Positions 20,895 to 30,051 of a stretch of DNA of 64,000 nucleotides are shown piece after piece (position 1 is the first letter of the stretch; each line of letters begins with the position of its first letter). The stretch is from Nakazawaea peltata (lineage: Eukaryota; Ascomycota; Pichiomycetes; Alaninales; Pachysolenaceae), in assembly GCA_001599355.1 (NCBI GenBank), contig BCGQ01000005.1, positions 128,222-192,221 of the forward strand, written 5' to 3'. The position numbers and the translations under genes were made by a program. Below the pieces are notes generated by a model. That model was given only the letters and a program-made list of their open reading frames with translations. It was not told the origin of the DNA and did not search any database.

Positions 20895-22436
20895 ATGCTC
20901 AGAAGACATTTCAGCTCCTCCTCCAGTCTATGGAAACTGAAAAAGTTCCAAATAGACCTCAATCATCCTTTGAAATGTGGTCTTGAAATCCACACTCAAC
21001 TTGATACTAAGCACAAACTCTTCTCAGCTAGTAGGTCATCTACAGGGACGGAGCAACACTTGATCCCAAACTCGAGACTGCTGTATTTTGATCTAGGACT
21101 TCCAGGAACACAGCCATTAGCTCCCATTAACCCAGAACTGGTGTTGCAACTGTGTAAACTTCTGCATATATTGGGCAGTACTATCAACCCTCTGAGCACT
21201 TTCGATAGGAAACATTACTTCTATGGAGACCAGCCATTGGGGTACCAAATTACCCAGCATTATAATCCGATTCTGAAGGGAGGTAGCCTCACATTACAAA
21301 GGAAATATGACGACATCGACGAGGACCGATTCACCATCCATTTTGAGCAGTTGCAATTGGAGCAAGACACTGCCAGATCGATTCACAGAGACGAAAACTA
21401 TGTAGCTATAGATTATAATAGGCTGAACATGCCGTTAGTTGAATTGGTGACGGAGCCGGAGTTCACTGATTTGAAGCAGATTAAACTGTTTATTCGGAAA
21501 TTCCAGTTGATTTTACAGAAATCAGGTGTATCTAAGCTGGATCTTGAGACTGGAGCCATCAGAGTCGATGTTAATGTGAGTATTGATGGTGGAGAGAGGG
21601 TAGAGTTGAAGAATTTGGCTAATACTACGCTGATTTTGAAACTGGTAAGGTATGAATACGAGAGACAATTGCTGTCGAAGTTAGAAGGTGTTCCTATTGT
21701 CAAAGAGACCCGTGGTTGGAATGGATCTTCTACTTACTCTCTAAGATCTAAGGAAAGTGCTACTGATTATAGGTACATTCCGGACCCTGAGTTGCCTGTT
21801 TTGAGATTGGATTTGTCGGACATCAATGAGGCCAACTTGAACTCTGTTATCCCAGAGTTACCTAACCAGACTTTAGATACTTTATTACTGGCTCCTTACA
21901 ATTGTAAATTAAGAGACGCTTTAAGTTTACTTTATGATGACGAATTAAGAGGGTATTATTTAGAATTAGTGCTGTTATTACAGAAGCAAGGTATTGATTC
22001 CAAGTATCTGGTGAATTGGTGTTGCCATGAATTACAAGGAGCATTCAGTAAAATGGAAACCACTCCCCCATTACCCCCAGTAAAGATGCTTTTTGATCTC
22101 ATCAGGCTCGTGGATTCCAAACAACTCTCGAATAATAATGCTAAATTGTTACTTCTTCATTTGTTGAATAATGTTGAGGATCAGTCTAAGGATTTGGATA
22201 TACTTATTGACGAATTTGAGTTGAGATCCAGTGGTCTGGTTGCTGATTCGGATGTTTCTCTGATTATTCAACAGGTTTTAGACGAGAATCTGAGTTTAGT
22301 AGAGGAATTGAAGGCTGGGAAGAAATTAAATTCGATTAATTTCTTGCTTGGACAATGTATGAAGTTGAGTAGAGGTAAGGTTGAGTCTAAGGTATTTCTT
22401 GATGAGTTGAAGAGGGTCATTGGAATAGAGGGTTGA
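20895..22436 (+). CDS. PET112: Mitochondrial glutamyl-tRNA(Gln) amidotransferase subunit B
   Basis: A 513-residue GatB/Pet112 protein. With GatA- and GatF-type partners it converts Glu-tRNA(Gln) to Gln-tRNA(Gln) in mitochondria. The N-terminus (MLRRHFSSSSSLWKLKKF) is a presequence. GatB motifs are CGLEIHTQL, LGLPGTQP, FDRKHYFYGDQPLGYQITQ, the AR(S)IHRD loop, DYNR-[CTG]-NMPLVELVTEPEF, DVNVSI, KETRGW and DYRYIPDPELP. The C-terminal YqeY-like helical domain ends with NFLLGQCMK. Reading CTG at 21423 as Ala gives NRANMPL, the family sequence (NRAGMPL). The length is slightly shorter than S. cerevisiae Pet112 (541). Confidence 0.95.
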   Translation: MLRRHFSSSSSLWKLKKFQIDLNHPLKCGLEIHTQLDTKHKLFSASRSSTGTEQHLIPNSRLLYFDLGLPGTQPLAPINPELVLQLCKLLHILGSTINPLSTFDRKHYFYGDQPLGYQITQHYNPILKGGSLTLQRKYDDIDEDRFTIHFEQLQLEQDTARSIHRDENYVAIDYNRLNMPLVELVTEPEFTDLKQIKLFIRKFQLILQKSGVSKLDLETGAIRVDVNVSIDGGERVELKNLANTTLILKLVRYEYERQLLSKLEGVPIVKETRGWNGSSTYSLRSKESATDYRYIPDPELPVLRLDLSDINEANLNSVIPELPNQTLDTLLLAPYNCKLRDALSLLYDDELRGYYLELVLLLQKQGIDSKYLVNWCCHELQGAFSKMETTPPLPPVKMLFDLIRLVDSKQLSNNNAKLLLLHLLNNVEDQSKDLDILIDEFELRSSGLVADSDVSLIIQQVLDENLSLVEELKAGKKLNSINFLLGQCMKLSRGKVESKVFLDELKRVIGIEG

Positions 22437-22574
22437 TTTTGGACTTGTTTGCGCTCCGCCCACTCTCCGCCCACTCTCCGCTCATTTCTCCGCCCAGTTT
22501 CTACCCATTCCCCCGCCAACGCTCTGCCAGTACTCTGCCCGCGCACCCCCTAAATTTTCCCTCTAAACCCAAAG

Positions 22575-22582
22575 GTCGTGCA
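22575..22582 (+). promoter_or_regulatory. GTCGTGCA element, TIM8 promoter
   Basis: GTCGTGCA followed by CGCCCAATTCCCC; 99 bases before the TIM8 ATG. A C-rich CCCCCTAAATTTTCCC stretch lies just upstream. Confidence 0.4.
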
Positions 22583-22680
22583 CGCCCAATTCCCCATGAA
22601 AAATTTTACCACTCAAAAACTCCTCTCCAACCAGTTCTTGCCATCACTTCACCTTCATACAACACCACAGAACCACCAAA

Positions 22681-22950
22681 ATGTCGACCTTAGATGCCGC
22701 CCAATTGAACCAGCTCGATGACCAGTCCAAGAAAGAGTTAATGGAATACATCAACTCCGAAAATAGCAAGGCCAAAGTCCAGACTTCGATCCACCAATTC
22801 ACCGATATGTGCTTCAAGAAATGTGTCACTGGACCAATCACCAGTGGTCAGTTAGTCGGCCAAGAAGAGGCTTGTTTGAACAACTGTTTGAACAGATTCC
22901 TCGATGTGAATATCAAGATTGTCGAGCAATTGCAAAATGCCCAAAGATAA
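22681..22950 (+). CDS. TIM8: Mitochondrial intermembrane-space chaperone Tim8
   Basis: An 89-residue small Tim protein that partners Tim13 to guide hydrophobic precursors across the intermembrane space. It has the twin CX3C motifs (CFKKC at 40-44 and CLNNC at 62-66) with 17 residues between. Flanking sequence is almost that of S. cerevisiae Tim8: LDDQSKKEL, ENSKAKVQTSIHQFTDMCFKKC, QEEACLNNCLNRFLDVNIKIV. Length is typical (87). Its stop lies only 35 bases from that of the convergent gene. Confidence 0.95.
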   Translation: MSTLDAAQLNQLDDQSKKELMEYINSENSKAKVQTSIHQFTDMCFKKCVTGPITSGQLVGQEEACLNNCLNRFLDVNIKIVEQLQNAQR

Positions 22951-22985
22951 TCATACATGTATATAATTGAATAAACGCAGAGTCG

Positions 22986-24362
22986 TTACAATTGGTTGAG
23001 ATCGTTCTCGAGCTCTGGACAACATTGTTGCCATACTGATTTCAAGTCAGAAACAAGTTGTTCCACTTGAGGATCGGTTTCTTTTTGTAGAATTCCAAGC
23101 AGACCCACATAGTCGTACCTGTATTTATCGAGAACTGGCCAGCAATATTTGGCTACTTGTAACAACAGACGAACAGTATCTGGGAACACAGTGTCTCGTT
23201 TCATCAAAGTGTATGGATCGATGAGTACATTGAGGAGTAAAGGATTCAACTGAGGCAAAATCTCGATCGTTTTGATCTCAAGGAGCGGAATTATTTGATC
23301 CGTAACTAAATCCAATAAAAATCGTAAAATCTGTGATGATTTATCACGAACTTGACTTATTGAGGGGAGTATATGGTTCTGAGATAGTTGTAGAACGAAC
23401 TCTTTGTAGTCTGATTTCTTTGAATTCATCTTAAGGAGTGTCTCGTACCCAATTTGGACCAATTTCAACGATCCTTGTTCCTCAGTCAATGGAGGTAAAC
23501 TACTTATACAATTATATAATGAATCATTGAATAAATTCACCAAATCTTCAGCGAGGAAATGAGACTTTTCAACTCCATTTAACAATATCTCACAACTATG
23601 AGCTCTTAACCTCACATTTGTATCATCAAGATAATTCAAAAGAATCGAAACCACCAATGGTTGATATTGGGGAAACGCTTTCTCAGTTTCTACAAGATAT
23701 TTTACGATAGCCACCGACTTTAAATGACGCAATTTCCAGTCTTCGAGATCCCCATGAGAACTGAGATTCCTTAGTAATCCAATATTTCTATTGCCAAACT
23801 CTTTTTCAAGGAATTTTAACCTCTTACGTCTGGCAACAGAGTCCTTCCCATTATTAATTTTTGACAACTCTTTCAGCAGAGTCTCTAACTCTGCAACAAT
23901 ACCATCCAAGTCCACTTGTGAGTTCATTTCAATTGTCTCCATTATCATTGAGCTAACTTTGCTCAACTCAGAACTCGACCACAGCAAATCTTCATATAAA
24001 TAATACACCACAACTTGACTTAATATCCCTCCATAAATATCAATGATCTTCTTAGCCTGAGAAGCCACAAGATTTAATAAACAACATGTCTTTAGCTTGA
24101 AGGTCTGTACTCGTTGGTCATTCAATTCATAATTGTAATCGATAGGTTGACATTGTTTCACCAAAAATTCCACAACATCTCGTGTAATCAGCGCCTCATC
24201 CCTCTCAAAAATCACAGTTAACGCTGAACAAGCCTGTTGAATATCGGATGTATCGAGATTATCAAGCCAAACTGAGCATCCCAGGTCAATTAACAGTTCA
24301 ACATCCTTCTCAGATGCGCCTTCTTTCCCCTGAGACTCTAAATATCGTGTCCAATCCACCAT
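22986..24362 (-). CDS. TTI2-like HEAT-repeat protein
   Basis: A 458-residue all-helical protein with features of Tti2, a member of the Tel2-Tti1-Tti2 co-chaperone complex that matures PIKK kinases. Helical repeats fill most of the chain (for example VVSILLNYLDDTNVRLRAHSCEILLNGV at about 240-266). Near the C-terminus is LLQVAKYCWPVLDKYRYDYVGLLG, resembling the YCWPRI.KYR segment of Tti2. Length is close to yeast Tti2 (421). There are no membrane segments or signal. The assignment rests on that C-terminal motif and overall architecture, so another HEAT-like protein remains possible. Convergent with TIM8. Confidence 0.55.
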   Translation of the reverse strand: MVDWTRYLESQGKEGASEKDVELLIDLGCSVWLDNLDTSDIQQACSALTVIFERDEALITRDVVEFLVKQCQPIDYNYELNDQRVQTFKLKTCCLLNLVASQAKKIIDIYGGILSQVVVYYLYEDLLWSSSELSKVSSMIMETIEMNSQVDLDGIVAELETLLKELSKINNGKDSVARRKRLKFLEKEFGNRNIGLLRNLSSHGDLEDWKLRHLKSVAIVKYLVETEKAFPQYQPLVVSILLNYLDDTNVRLRAHSCEILLNGVEKSHFLAEDLVNLFNDSLYNCISSLPPLTEEQGSLKLVQIGYETLLKMNSKKSDYKEFVLQLSQNHILPSISQVRDKSSQILRFLLDLVTDQIIPLLEIKTIEILPQLNPLLLNVLIDPYTLMKRDTVFPDTVRLLLQVAKYCWPVLDKYRYDYVGLLGILQKETDPQVEQLVSDLKSVWQQCCPELENDLNQL

Positions 24363-24899
24363 AGCTCCTCGTTGATCTACCTCTTTCTGACCCTGACCCG
24401 TCTTTTAACCGCCCTTTAAAAGTCGCCTCGAGACACGTAGAAATTGATTTTTCGCTCAGAAGAGATGAGAGGATTAGACTTCCTAAGTAGGAAAATATCC
24501 CAAACTAGAAACTAATATTACCCCCTTTTCAGTACTTCAATTCTACACTGGAAGCTACATAGTTTAAGTAATAATATAGTGTTGGAGTTTTGTTAGAAAA
24601 GTTTGTAGAACAAAAACCAGATCCAAAGGGTATTACTAGTAAAGGAGTGGATCTGGCATAGACGAAAGAAAGTGTTAAATAACGAGACAACAAATCATCA
24701 ACTGTGCTTTGCAACTAGCGATACATCCCCTGAACAAGAATGGAAATAGAGTGTTATGGATAAGAAGAAACTAAACTTAAAAAATGGGGATGTAAATATG
24801 TTGCGAAGTGCAGGTTTATGATGTTGGATTTGGAAAAGCTAGAAACTACCATCTTTTGGTGAAAAGAGGAGTCTTTTTTTATCATTTTTGCCTGATGAT
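24363..24899. other. Intergenic region, no gene seen
   Basis: Between the TTI2-like promoter and the 3' end of the Ser-rich secreted gene. It contains only a 61-codon ORF with no features. A TTCCTAAGTAGGAAAA near-palindrome lies at about 24479-24494, resembling an Mcm1-type box with a mismatched centre. Confidence 0.35.
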
Positions 24900-25814
24900 T
24901 TAGTAGTAACCATCGTAGTAAGTGACGGTGACTGGGTCTGGGGTGATAGTGGTGTACTCGTAGACAACAACACAGGATTCAGATGGAGCTGGTCCGGTTG
25001 GAGAAGAAGAGCTGGTGACTGGAGTAGCTGGGGTGGAAGAGCTAGAGCTTGGAGTAGTAGCTGGGGTGGTGGAAGAGCTAGAAGAGCTAGAAGAGGAAGA
25101 AGAACTGGAAGAACTGGAAGAACTGGAAGAGCTGGAAGAGCTGGAAGAAGTAGTGGTGGTAGTAGTTGGTGGCAAACAACTTGACTTCCAACCGTGCAAT
25201 GGAGCATTGTTTCCAGACTTACAACTGATCTCAAAAGTTGGCTTGTAGGATTCAAAAGTATCCTTCCAAGAACCACAATCCTTAACAGAGTCCTTCCAGT
25301 TATAGTTAACCTTCAAACCAGAACCCGGAGTGATAAGGTCTTCATACTCCTCACCAGAAACCTTGATGGAGGAACTGAAGCTACCACAGTTAGAGAATGA
25401 AGAACCAGAAGATTTCTTACCACTGGAGAAAATAGTGGTGGACAAAGATTCGTCATCCAAACAAGAAACAGTAAGGGAATCCAAGTAACTGGTGTCAATA
25501 TCCAGATAATCACCAACAGTACAGTCGAAGGCCAACTCATACAAGTCGGAGTCCTCATCGTAGGTAACAGAAGAGAAGGTGAATTCGATGTCTGGCATAG
25601 TTTCGAAACCGTTGGTCCACTCCTTAGAATCACAAGAACAAGAAGTTGGGGTCTCGAATTCGGAACAGGTAGTTGGGGTACCACCATTGCCACCTTTACC
25701 GTGGGCGGAAACAGTAGAAGCGGTCACTAAAAAGAGTTAGTATATCATAACACAATATCCAATGTTAATTCACTTACAAGCAGCAGCAATAACAGTAAGA
25801 ACAGTAAATCTCAT
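24900..25814 (-). CDS. Ser/Thr-rich secreted protein A (two exons)
   Basis: Two exons: 25778-25814 and 24900-25726. The spliced product is 287 residues. Exon 1 encodes MRFTVLTVIAAA, and splicing completes a signal peptide that continues into exon 2 (LTASTVSA). The mature part has a Cys-containing domain (about 22-205; TCSEFETPTSCSCDS, SSVTYDEDSDLYELAFDC, SFSNCGSF, VKDCGSW, FEISCKS). A Ser/Thr linker (about 212-265) leads to the C-terminal segment CVVVYEYTTITPDPVTVTYYDGYY. No hydrophobic GPI tail is present. The YDE..Y pattern, architecture, and intron position are shared with the next gene, so the two look like diverged tandem paralogues. Probably a wall-associated or secreted glycoprotein; function unknown. 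A TATA box lies about 90 bases upstream. Confidence 0.75.
25727..25777 (-). other. Spliceosomal intron of secreted protein A
   Basis: A 51-base intron on the minus strand with 5' GTAAGT, a TACTAAC branch site 16 bases from the 3' end and a TTTTTAG acceptor. It splits a Leu codon (phase 1) inside the signal peptide. Confidence 0.85.
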
Positions 25815-26793
25815 TGTGACTTGGTTATGAAGTTGGATTATTCAATGGGTATGAGAATATGGAGAGATTAGAATAGAATAAACAGGGAGATATTCTTAAT
25901 ATTTATACATATTAGACTAAGGCAGAGGTGAAAAAGCCCAAAACCTAGAGGTGATACCTGCATCACCTTTAGGCGTCGACCATGCTGGAGGTTTCATAAT
26001 AGGAATGGACATTTATAGGGTCTTTTTGAGGCATACTGCATTAAATTTCCCCAACTCCCCAATAAAAATGCCACAAACCAAGTGTTGGGTGTCGAAGATC
26101 AAGGCGTGAACAATTTGAAGTAATAGGGTCTAAATTGACAATTTCTTTTTTTGAAAGAACAATGGACCTGCAGTGTAAATTCCAGATACGTAAGTAAAAG
26201 TGACTAATATGGGGTAGTTTGGAGGCTTTGGAGGAGGGATTAGAAAGAGGTTGAAGCCCTGAGAATCATTTCTTATTGCTCATGAATGAGTTCGTCTTTG
26301 TTACTTGTCTCTACAGAGTCCCCCCTTGGTATATCCCAGTCGTTTGGTCCCTCCCGGCACCTCACTTGCCTAGTTAACCCCCCAAATCACCGCCAAATTT
26401 TTGCGCACAAACTCCTCAAACTCAAAACCACAAAAACGCACTCTTAAGAGACGCCTTGAAAAAAAAGGGAGAATTTTTTTTGGCTCCATTTGTAGAGGCT
26501 TTTTAACACTCTATGCATGGAAGGCGGAAATTTAAACTAAGAGCCGAAGACTATCAAGGAAGTTTCTATATCGGGATAGCAGGGAGGTTTATTACGTAGG
26601 GCGGTTGCAGATTGTGACACAATCATTATTAGACAATGTATCTGAATCTGCCATATGCATCTTCAAGTTAGATTGAAGAAAAGGGGATCTGAAGATATGA
26701 CCTTGCAGGGTAAGAGAAGGGAGATGAGTAAGGAGATTAAAGTGTAGATAGGTAATAAAATATGAATGCTTATATTAGTTATGGGTAATCAAA
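25815..26793. promoter_or_regulatory. Intergenic region upstream of secreted protein A
   Basis: A 979-base gap with no supported gene. It holds a TATAAA on the minus strand (25902-25907) for gene A, and the 3' flank of gene B at its far end. Confidence 0.4.
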
Positions 26794-27695
26794 TTAGTAG
26801 TAAACAGTAGTGGTAACTGGAGCTGGGGTGAACCAAACGGTAGCGTATTCGGTGACACAATGACCGGAAGCGTACTCAAGTTGGTGGGAGGTAGTGGATG
26901 GGGTGTTAGAGGTGGTGCTTGAGCTAGAGCTGGAGCTAGAGCTGGAGCTGGAACTAGAACTAGAACTAGAACTAGAACTAGAACTAGAACTAGAACTAGA
27001 ACTAGAACTAGAACTAGAACTAGAACTAGAACTAGAACTAGAACTAGAAACACAAGACTCAGCCCAACAGTAACTTGGCAGATCAGTTTGAGAATGTCCT
27101 TGGTTGTCGTAGTTGTTACAACCAACAGAGAAGTCCATACTGGAAGAGTAAGTGTGACCATCGTAGTTGATAGAAGAGTTCATGTCGAATTGAATTTGGT
27201 AGGTACCAGTGGAAATACAATCAGAGGAGTCAGATCCGTAGAAGTAGACAACGTAAGACCAGTCACCAGGGTTGGTGAAGGTATCAGTTGGACCATTTTG
27301 AGAATCGTAAACAATGATTGTGCTGGAAGGACCATCGACAGAAATGAACTTAATCTCTCTAACATTGCTAAGCAGTTGTCCGTCATACAGAGGGGAGTAG
27401 AAATCAACAGTAACAGCATAGGCACCCTTGGCTTCATCGTATACGACATCAGACAAAGTGATGTCTACCTCAGGCTTGTTTTGGTAGTCGTTAGAAACCC
27501 ATGAGAAGTCCAAGTCAGGACATTGATTGGTGAAACTGGTACAGTCAGCATTAACACTTTGTACAGTCAGAGTAGCGAAAACTAAAACAATGAATTACTG
27601 TTAGTATACCTCAAATCAGATCCTCACCGAGGCTAAAAGAATAGATACTTACGCAGAAGGAAAACTGCCTTGAAAAGGGAGCTAGCGTAAATCAT
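26794..27695 (-). CDS. Ser-rich secreted protein B (two exons)
   Basis: Two exons: 27653-27695 and 26794-27581, giving 276 residues. The spliced N-terminus MIYASSLFKAVFL... continues into FATxTVQSVNADCTSF, a signal peptide likely cleaved near NA/DC. The mature domain (about 35-190) has paired Cys and the VVYDEAKGAYAVTVDFYS segment, resembling protein A's SVTYDEDSDLYELAFDC. A pure Ser run of roughly 45 residues follows, encoded largely by a GAACTA hexamer array. The C-terminal block is CVTEYATVWFTPAPVTTTVYY, again like protein A. No GPI-type hydrophobic tail. Likely extracellular and O-mannosylated; role unknown. Length of the Ser run is expected to vary between strains. Confidence 0.75.
26951..27048. 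repeat. GAACTA hexamer array coding for poly-Ser
   Basis: About 16 near-perfect copies of a 6-base unit (GAACTA on +; AGT TCT on the coding strand). The unit keeps the Ser-Ser frame, so gain or loss of copies changes linker length without breaking the gene. Confidence 0.9.
27582..27652 (-). other. Spliceosomal intron of secreted protein B
   Basis: A 71-base intron on the minus strand: 5' GTAAGT, TACTAAC branch site (27600-27606) and TTTTAG acceptor. It interrupts the signal peptide in phase 1, as in secreted protein A. Confidence 0.85.
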
Positions 27696-28089
27696 TTCTA
27701 TTTTTGAATGGGAAGTCTAAAAGATGGTGATTGATCTTCGATGTACTGCTGAACTTAAAAGATGAGAGTGCTGAGGAAAGAATGATCTATTATATATGAA
27801 TTGATAAGCTGGGATGGTGTGGTGAAAAATTTGAGCCTCAATCTGCAGAAAACGAAATTCACCCGCTTTCTGAGCACTCTGCGGAAGTGTGTCCGATAAT
27901 CACCCAACTTCACCAAAGTTACTTCGTATCAAGACTGTGCTTACATGAAGTGGGTAGCATAGGGTCTAGTACAATATGGTAATCCTCAATATAACTCGCA
28001 TAACGGCGAAAAAAAATCCCTTCCTTCGTACAGATCTCGATCTGCACAAGCTTATTGTGCGATCTCGTAGCACGACGATTCCGCCTTTC
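27696..28089. promoter_or_regulatory. Promoter region of secreted protein B
   Basis: Holds a TATATA-type box near 27790-27796, about 97 bases upstream of gene B. No gene is seen. Confidence 0.4.
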
Positions 28090-28746
28090 CTATTGGTCTT
28101 CCCCAAAAATTATTAAATGCATGCATATTTCTAGGGCGTCTCCACGCGCCGTTTGCAAAGTTAGAGGCGTTGTGGGTGAAATTTTTGCGCACGCCAGTGC
28201 TTCGAAATATGCAAGTGAAGGCTCGAAAAAATATTTCTTTTTGCGCTTGCAGAATAAGAAACGGAAAAGGTGACGAAAATCAGGTGCTGGAGGAAATAGC
28301 TTCTGCAGGTAGGCGAAGAACTGGTGATTGTTTGGGGGTGGTGAGTAACAGCGGGTAAATGATGAAGTGTTGAGTAAAAAATTTTCATGTGCATTCTCCA
28401 GATAACGTATTCCAGAAGGCAAGGCGAAATGGAATATTACGTCCAATCTAAGAGGCTTGTGGGCAGTTGGGAGTAGAGGGGTGTATCTCAGGCCAGATGG
28501 ATGTAACTCACAACCAAAGAGCTTACAGTAGATTGGAAGTGGACGGATGATCGATACCTTCGGAGGATGGTGTGACATTCTGGAGATGGCGATAAAGAGT
28601 GAATATGCAATTGGTGTTGGCACCGTTACGTTTGGATCGCCTTGAGTTGACATGATGCGTTCGGGTGAAGTAATTTTACGAGAGTTCTCCATGTATGAAA
28701 GATTGGGAGAATTACGAGGGAAGTATAATGTGGATATTAATTGCAT
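28090..28746 (-). CDS. Orphan ORF of unknown function
   Basis: A 218-codon ATG-initiated ORF with no family I recognise. The predicted product is basic, Pro/His/Phe-rich, without signal peptide, clear membrane helix or repeats. A KRKKKYFFEP stretch near residue 168 is the only distinctive patch. The length is more than chance would readily give at this base composition, but composition and codon use do not look like the neighbouring real genes. It may be a lineage-specific gene or a chance ORF in a 1.6-kb gap. Confidence 0.25.
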   Translation of the reverse strand: MQLISTLYFPRNSPNLSYMENSRKITSPERIMSTQGDPNVTVPTPIAYSLFIAISRMSHHPPKVSIIRPLPIYCKLFGCELHPSGLRYTPLLPTAHKPLRLDVIFHFALPSGIRYLENAHENFLLNTSSFTRCYSPPPNNHQFFAYLQKLFPPAPDFRHLFRFLFCKRKKKYFFEPSLAYFEALACAKISPTTPLTLQTARGDALEICMHLIIFGEDQ

Positions 28747-29312
28747 GAATCCTGCGAATCTGTACTTTACTTGAGCATATGGGAGGTTGCAGAGAAGTTT
28801 CCAGGCATGTAGATCACATTAAGTTACTATTATAAAGAGTAAGTAAATGAATTAGTTTAATTAGGTGCTTCTGTGAATACTAATGTCATTAAATGATAGA
28901 TGTAACCATTGTTAAAGCCCCATGTCAATATCTAAACCAATACTTATCCACTTCCCCTCCTAAATCAGCCCATATATTTCACCTGCACCCCTAAAGCAGC
29001 TGCCCCTTGATCATCACACTGTTCCCCTAACGCCCGGTACAAGATTCCGCAAATCATTTTCCTAATACGGTAACAGGGGCTGTCCCTCTAGTTTTGCGCA
29101 CACCTGCCGCGGCATCCCGCTCTGTTTGCTTCTTCCCCACTAAACTGGGGCTGTCTACTCCCAAATTGACTATGCGTGACAGCCCCAGACCGGTTTTGTC
29201 AGAGCCGAAATGATGAGAGCAAAAGGAGAGGAAAAAAAAGTAAAAAGAGGAGCTGATCAAAATTAACGAAGGAAGACCTCAATTTGCAGAGAGATATATT
29301 TGTGATACGAAG
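28747..29312. promoter_or_regulatory. Intergenic region and promoter of MPC2
   Basis: No gene is seen. C-rich words near 28960-29035 and a GC-rich block at 29090-29190 precede the MPC2 start. Confidence 0.4.
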
Positions 29313-29974
29313 ATGTCGGGAGCATTTCTGAAGTTTTGGAACTCTCCAGCTGGACCTAAGACTGTCCATTTCTGGGTAAGTAAAAATTTTTGAAAGGATT
29401 TAGGACCAAGCGCTGAATGTGAGGAACAAACCGGTTCTTTGACCGACCCGCTCTTTCTCATGCAATGTTTTCAGGGTCTTTTGATGGGATTGATGAGACC
29501 TTTGGGCTCAATCTTTTGATCACGGATGAATCTTCCCATTAGGAGAGGTGATTGGTTTTCAAATTCCATCCGACATGTTCCAATGGCGCGTCTTGACCCA
29601 GGTCATCCCTTTATTTCAACCCCACGTCATGTTTACTAACACTTTTTTTCTAGGCCCCAGTTTTTAAATGGTCCTTGGTTTTTGCCGGTGCCAATGACTT
29701 ACAAAGACCTGTAGAGAAACTTTCAGGTACTCAACAATTGGCCTTGTTCGGAACAGGTGTCGTCTGGACTCGTTGGTCCTTCGTCATCATCCCAAAGAAT
29801 TACTTGTTGGCCAGTGTGAATTTCTTCTTGGGTAGTGTCGCTGGTTACCAAATCTACAGAATTTTGGACTGGAGACTTAATGTCAAGCATGATTCTTTCC
29901 TGAAGGCTTTGGATTACATGGTAAATGGAGAGAAGAGCATTGAAGCTGCTGCTCCAGCCCCAGCTAAGGCTTAA
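29313..29974 (+). CDS. MPC2: Mitochondrial pyruvate carrier subunit MPC2-type (two exons)
   Basis: Exons 29313-29375 and 29654-29974 join in frame to a 127-residue protein. It is very close to S. cerevisiae Mpc2/Mpc3: FWNSPAGPKTVHFWAPVFKW at the splice junction, then FAGANDLQRPVEKLSGTQQLAL, TRWSFVIIPKNYLLASVNFFLG and AGYQIYRI. Two to three short membrane helices fit the carrier fold; it forms a heterodimer with Mpc1 in the inner membrane for pyruvate import. The tail is Ala/Pro-rich (AAAPAPAKA). The first 21 residues exist only if the intron is spliced, and supply the conserved HFWAP motif. The stop is 77 bases from the convergent gene. Confidence 0.96.
29376..29653 (+). other. Spliceosomal intron of MPC2
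   Basis: A 278-base intron with GTAAGT donor, TACTAAC branch site at 29634-29640 and a TTTTTTTCTAG acceptor. It lies between codons (phase 0), inside the conserved HFW-APxxKW motif. Confidence 0.93.
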
Positions 29975-30051
29975 ACCCAACGATACGATGATCTATAATT
30001 ATATTATGTTGATTGACTTAATACATCACATTTATTGTATTTAACTGTACA

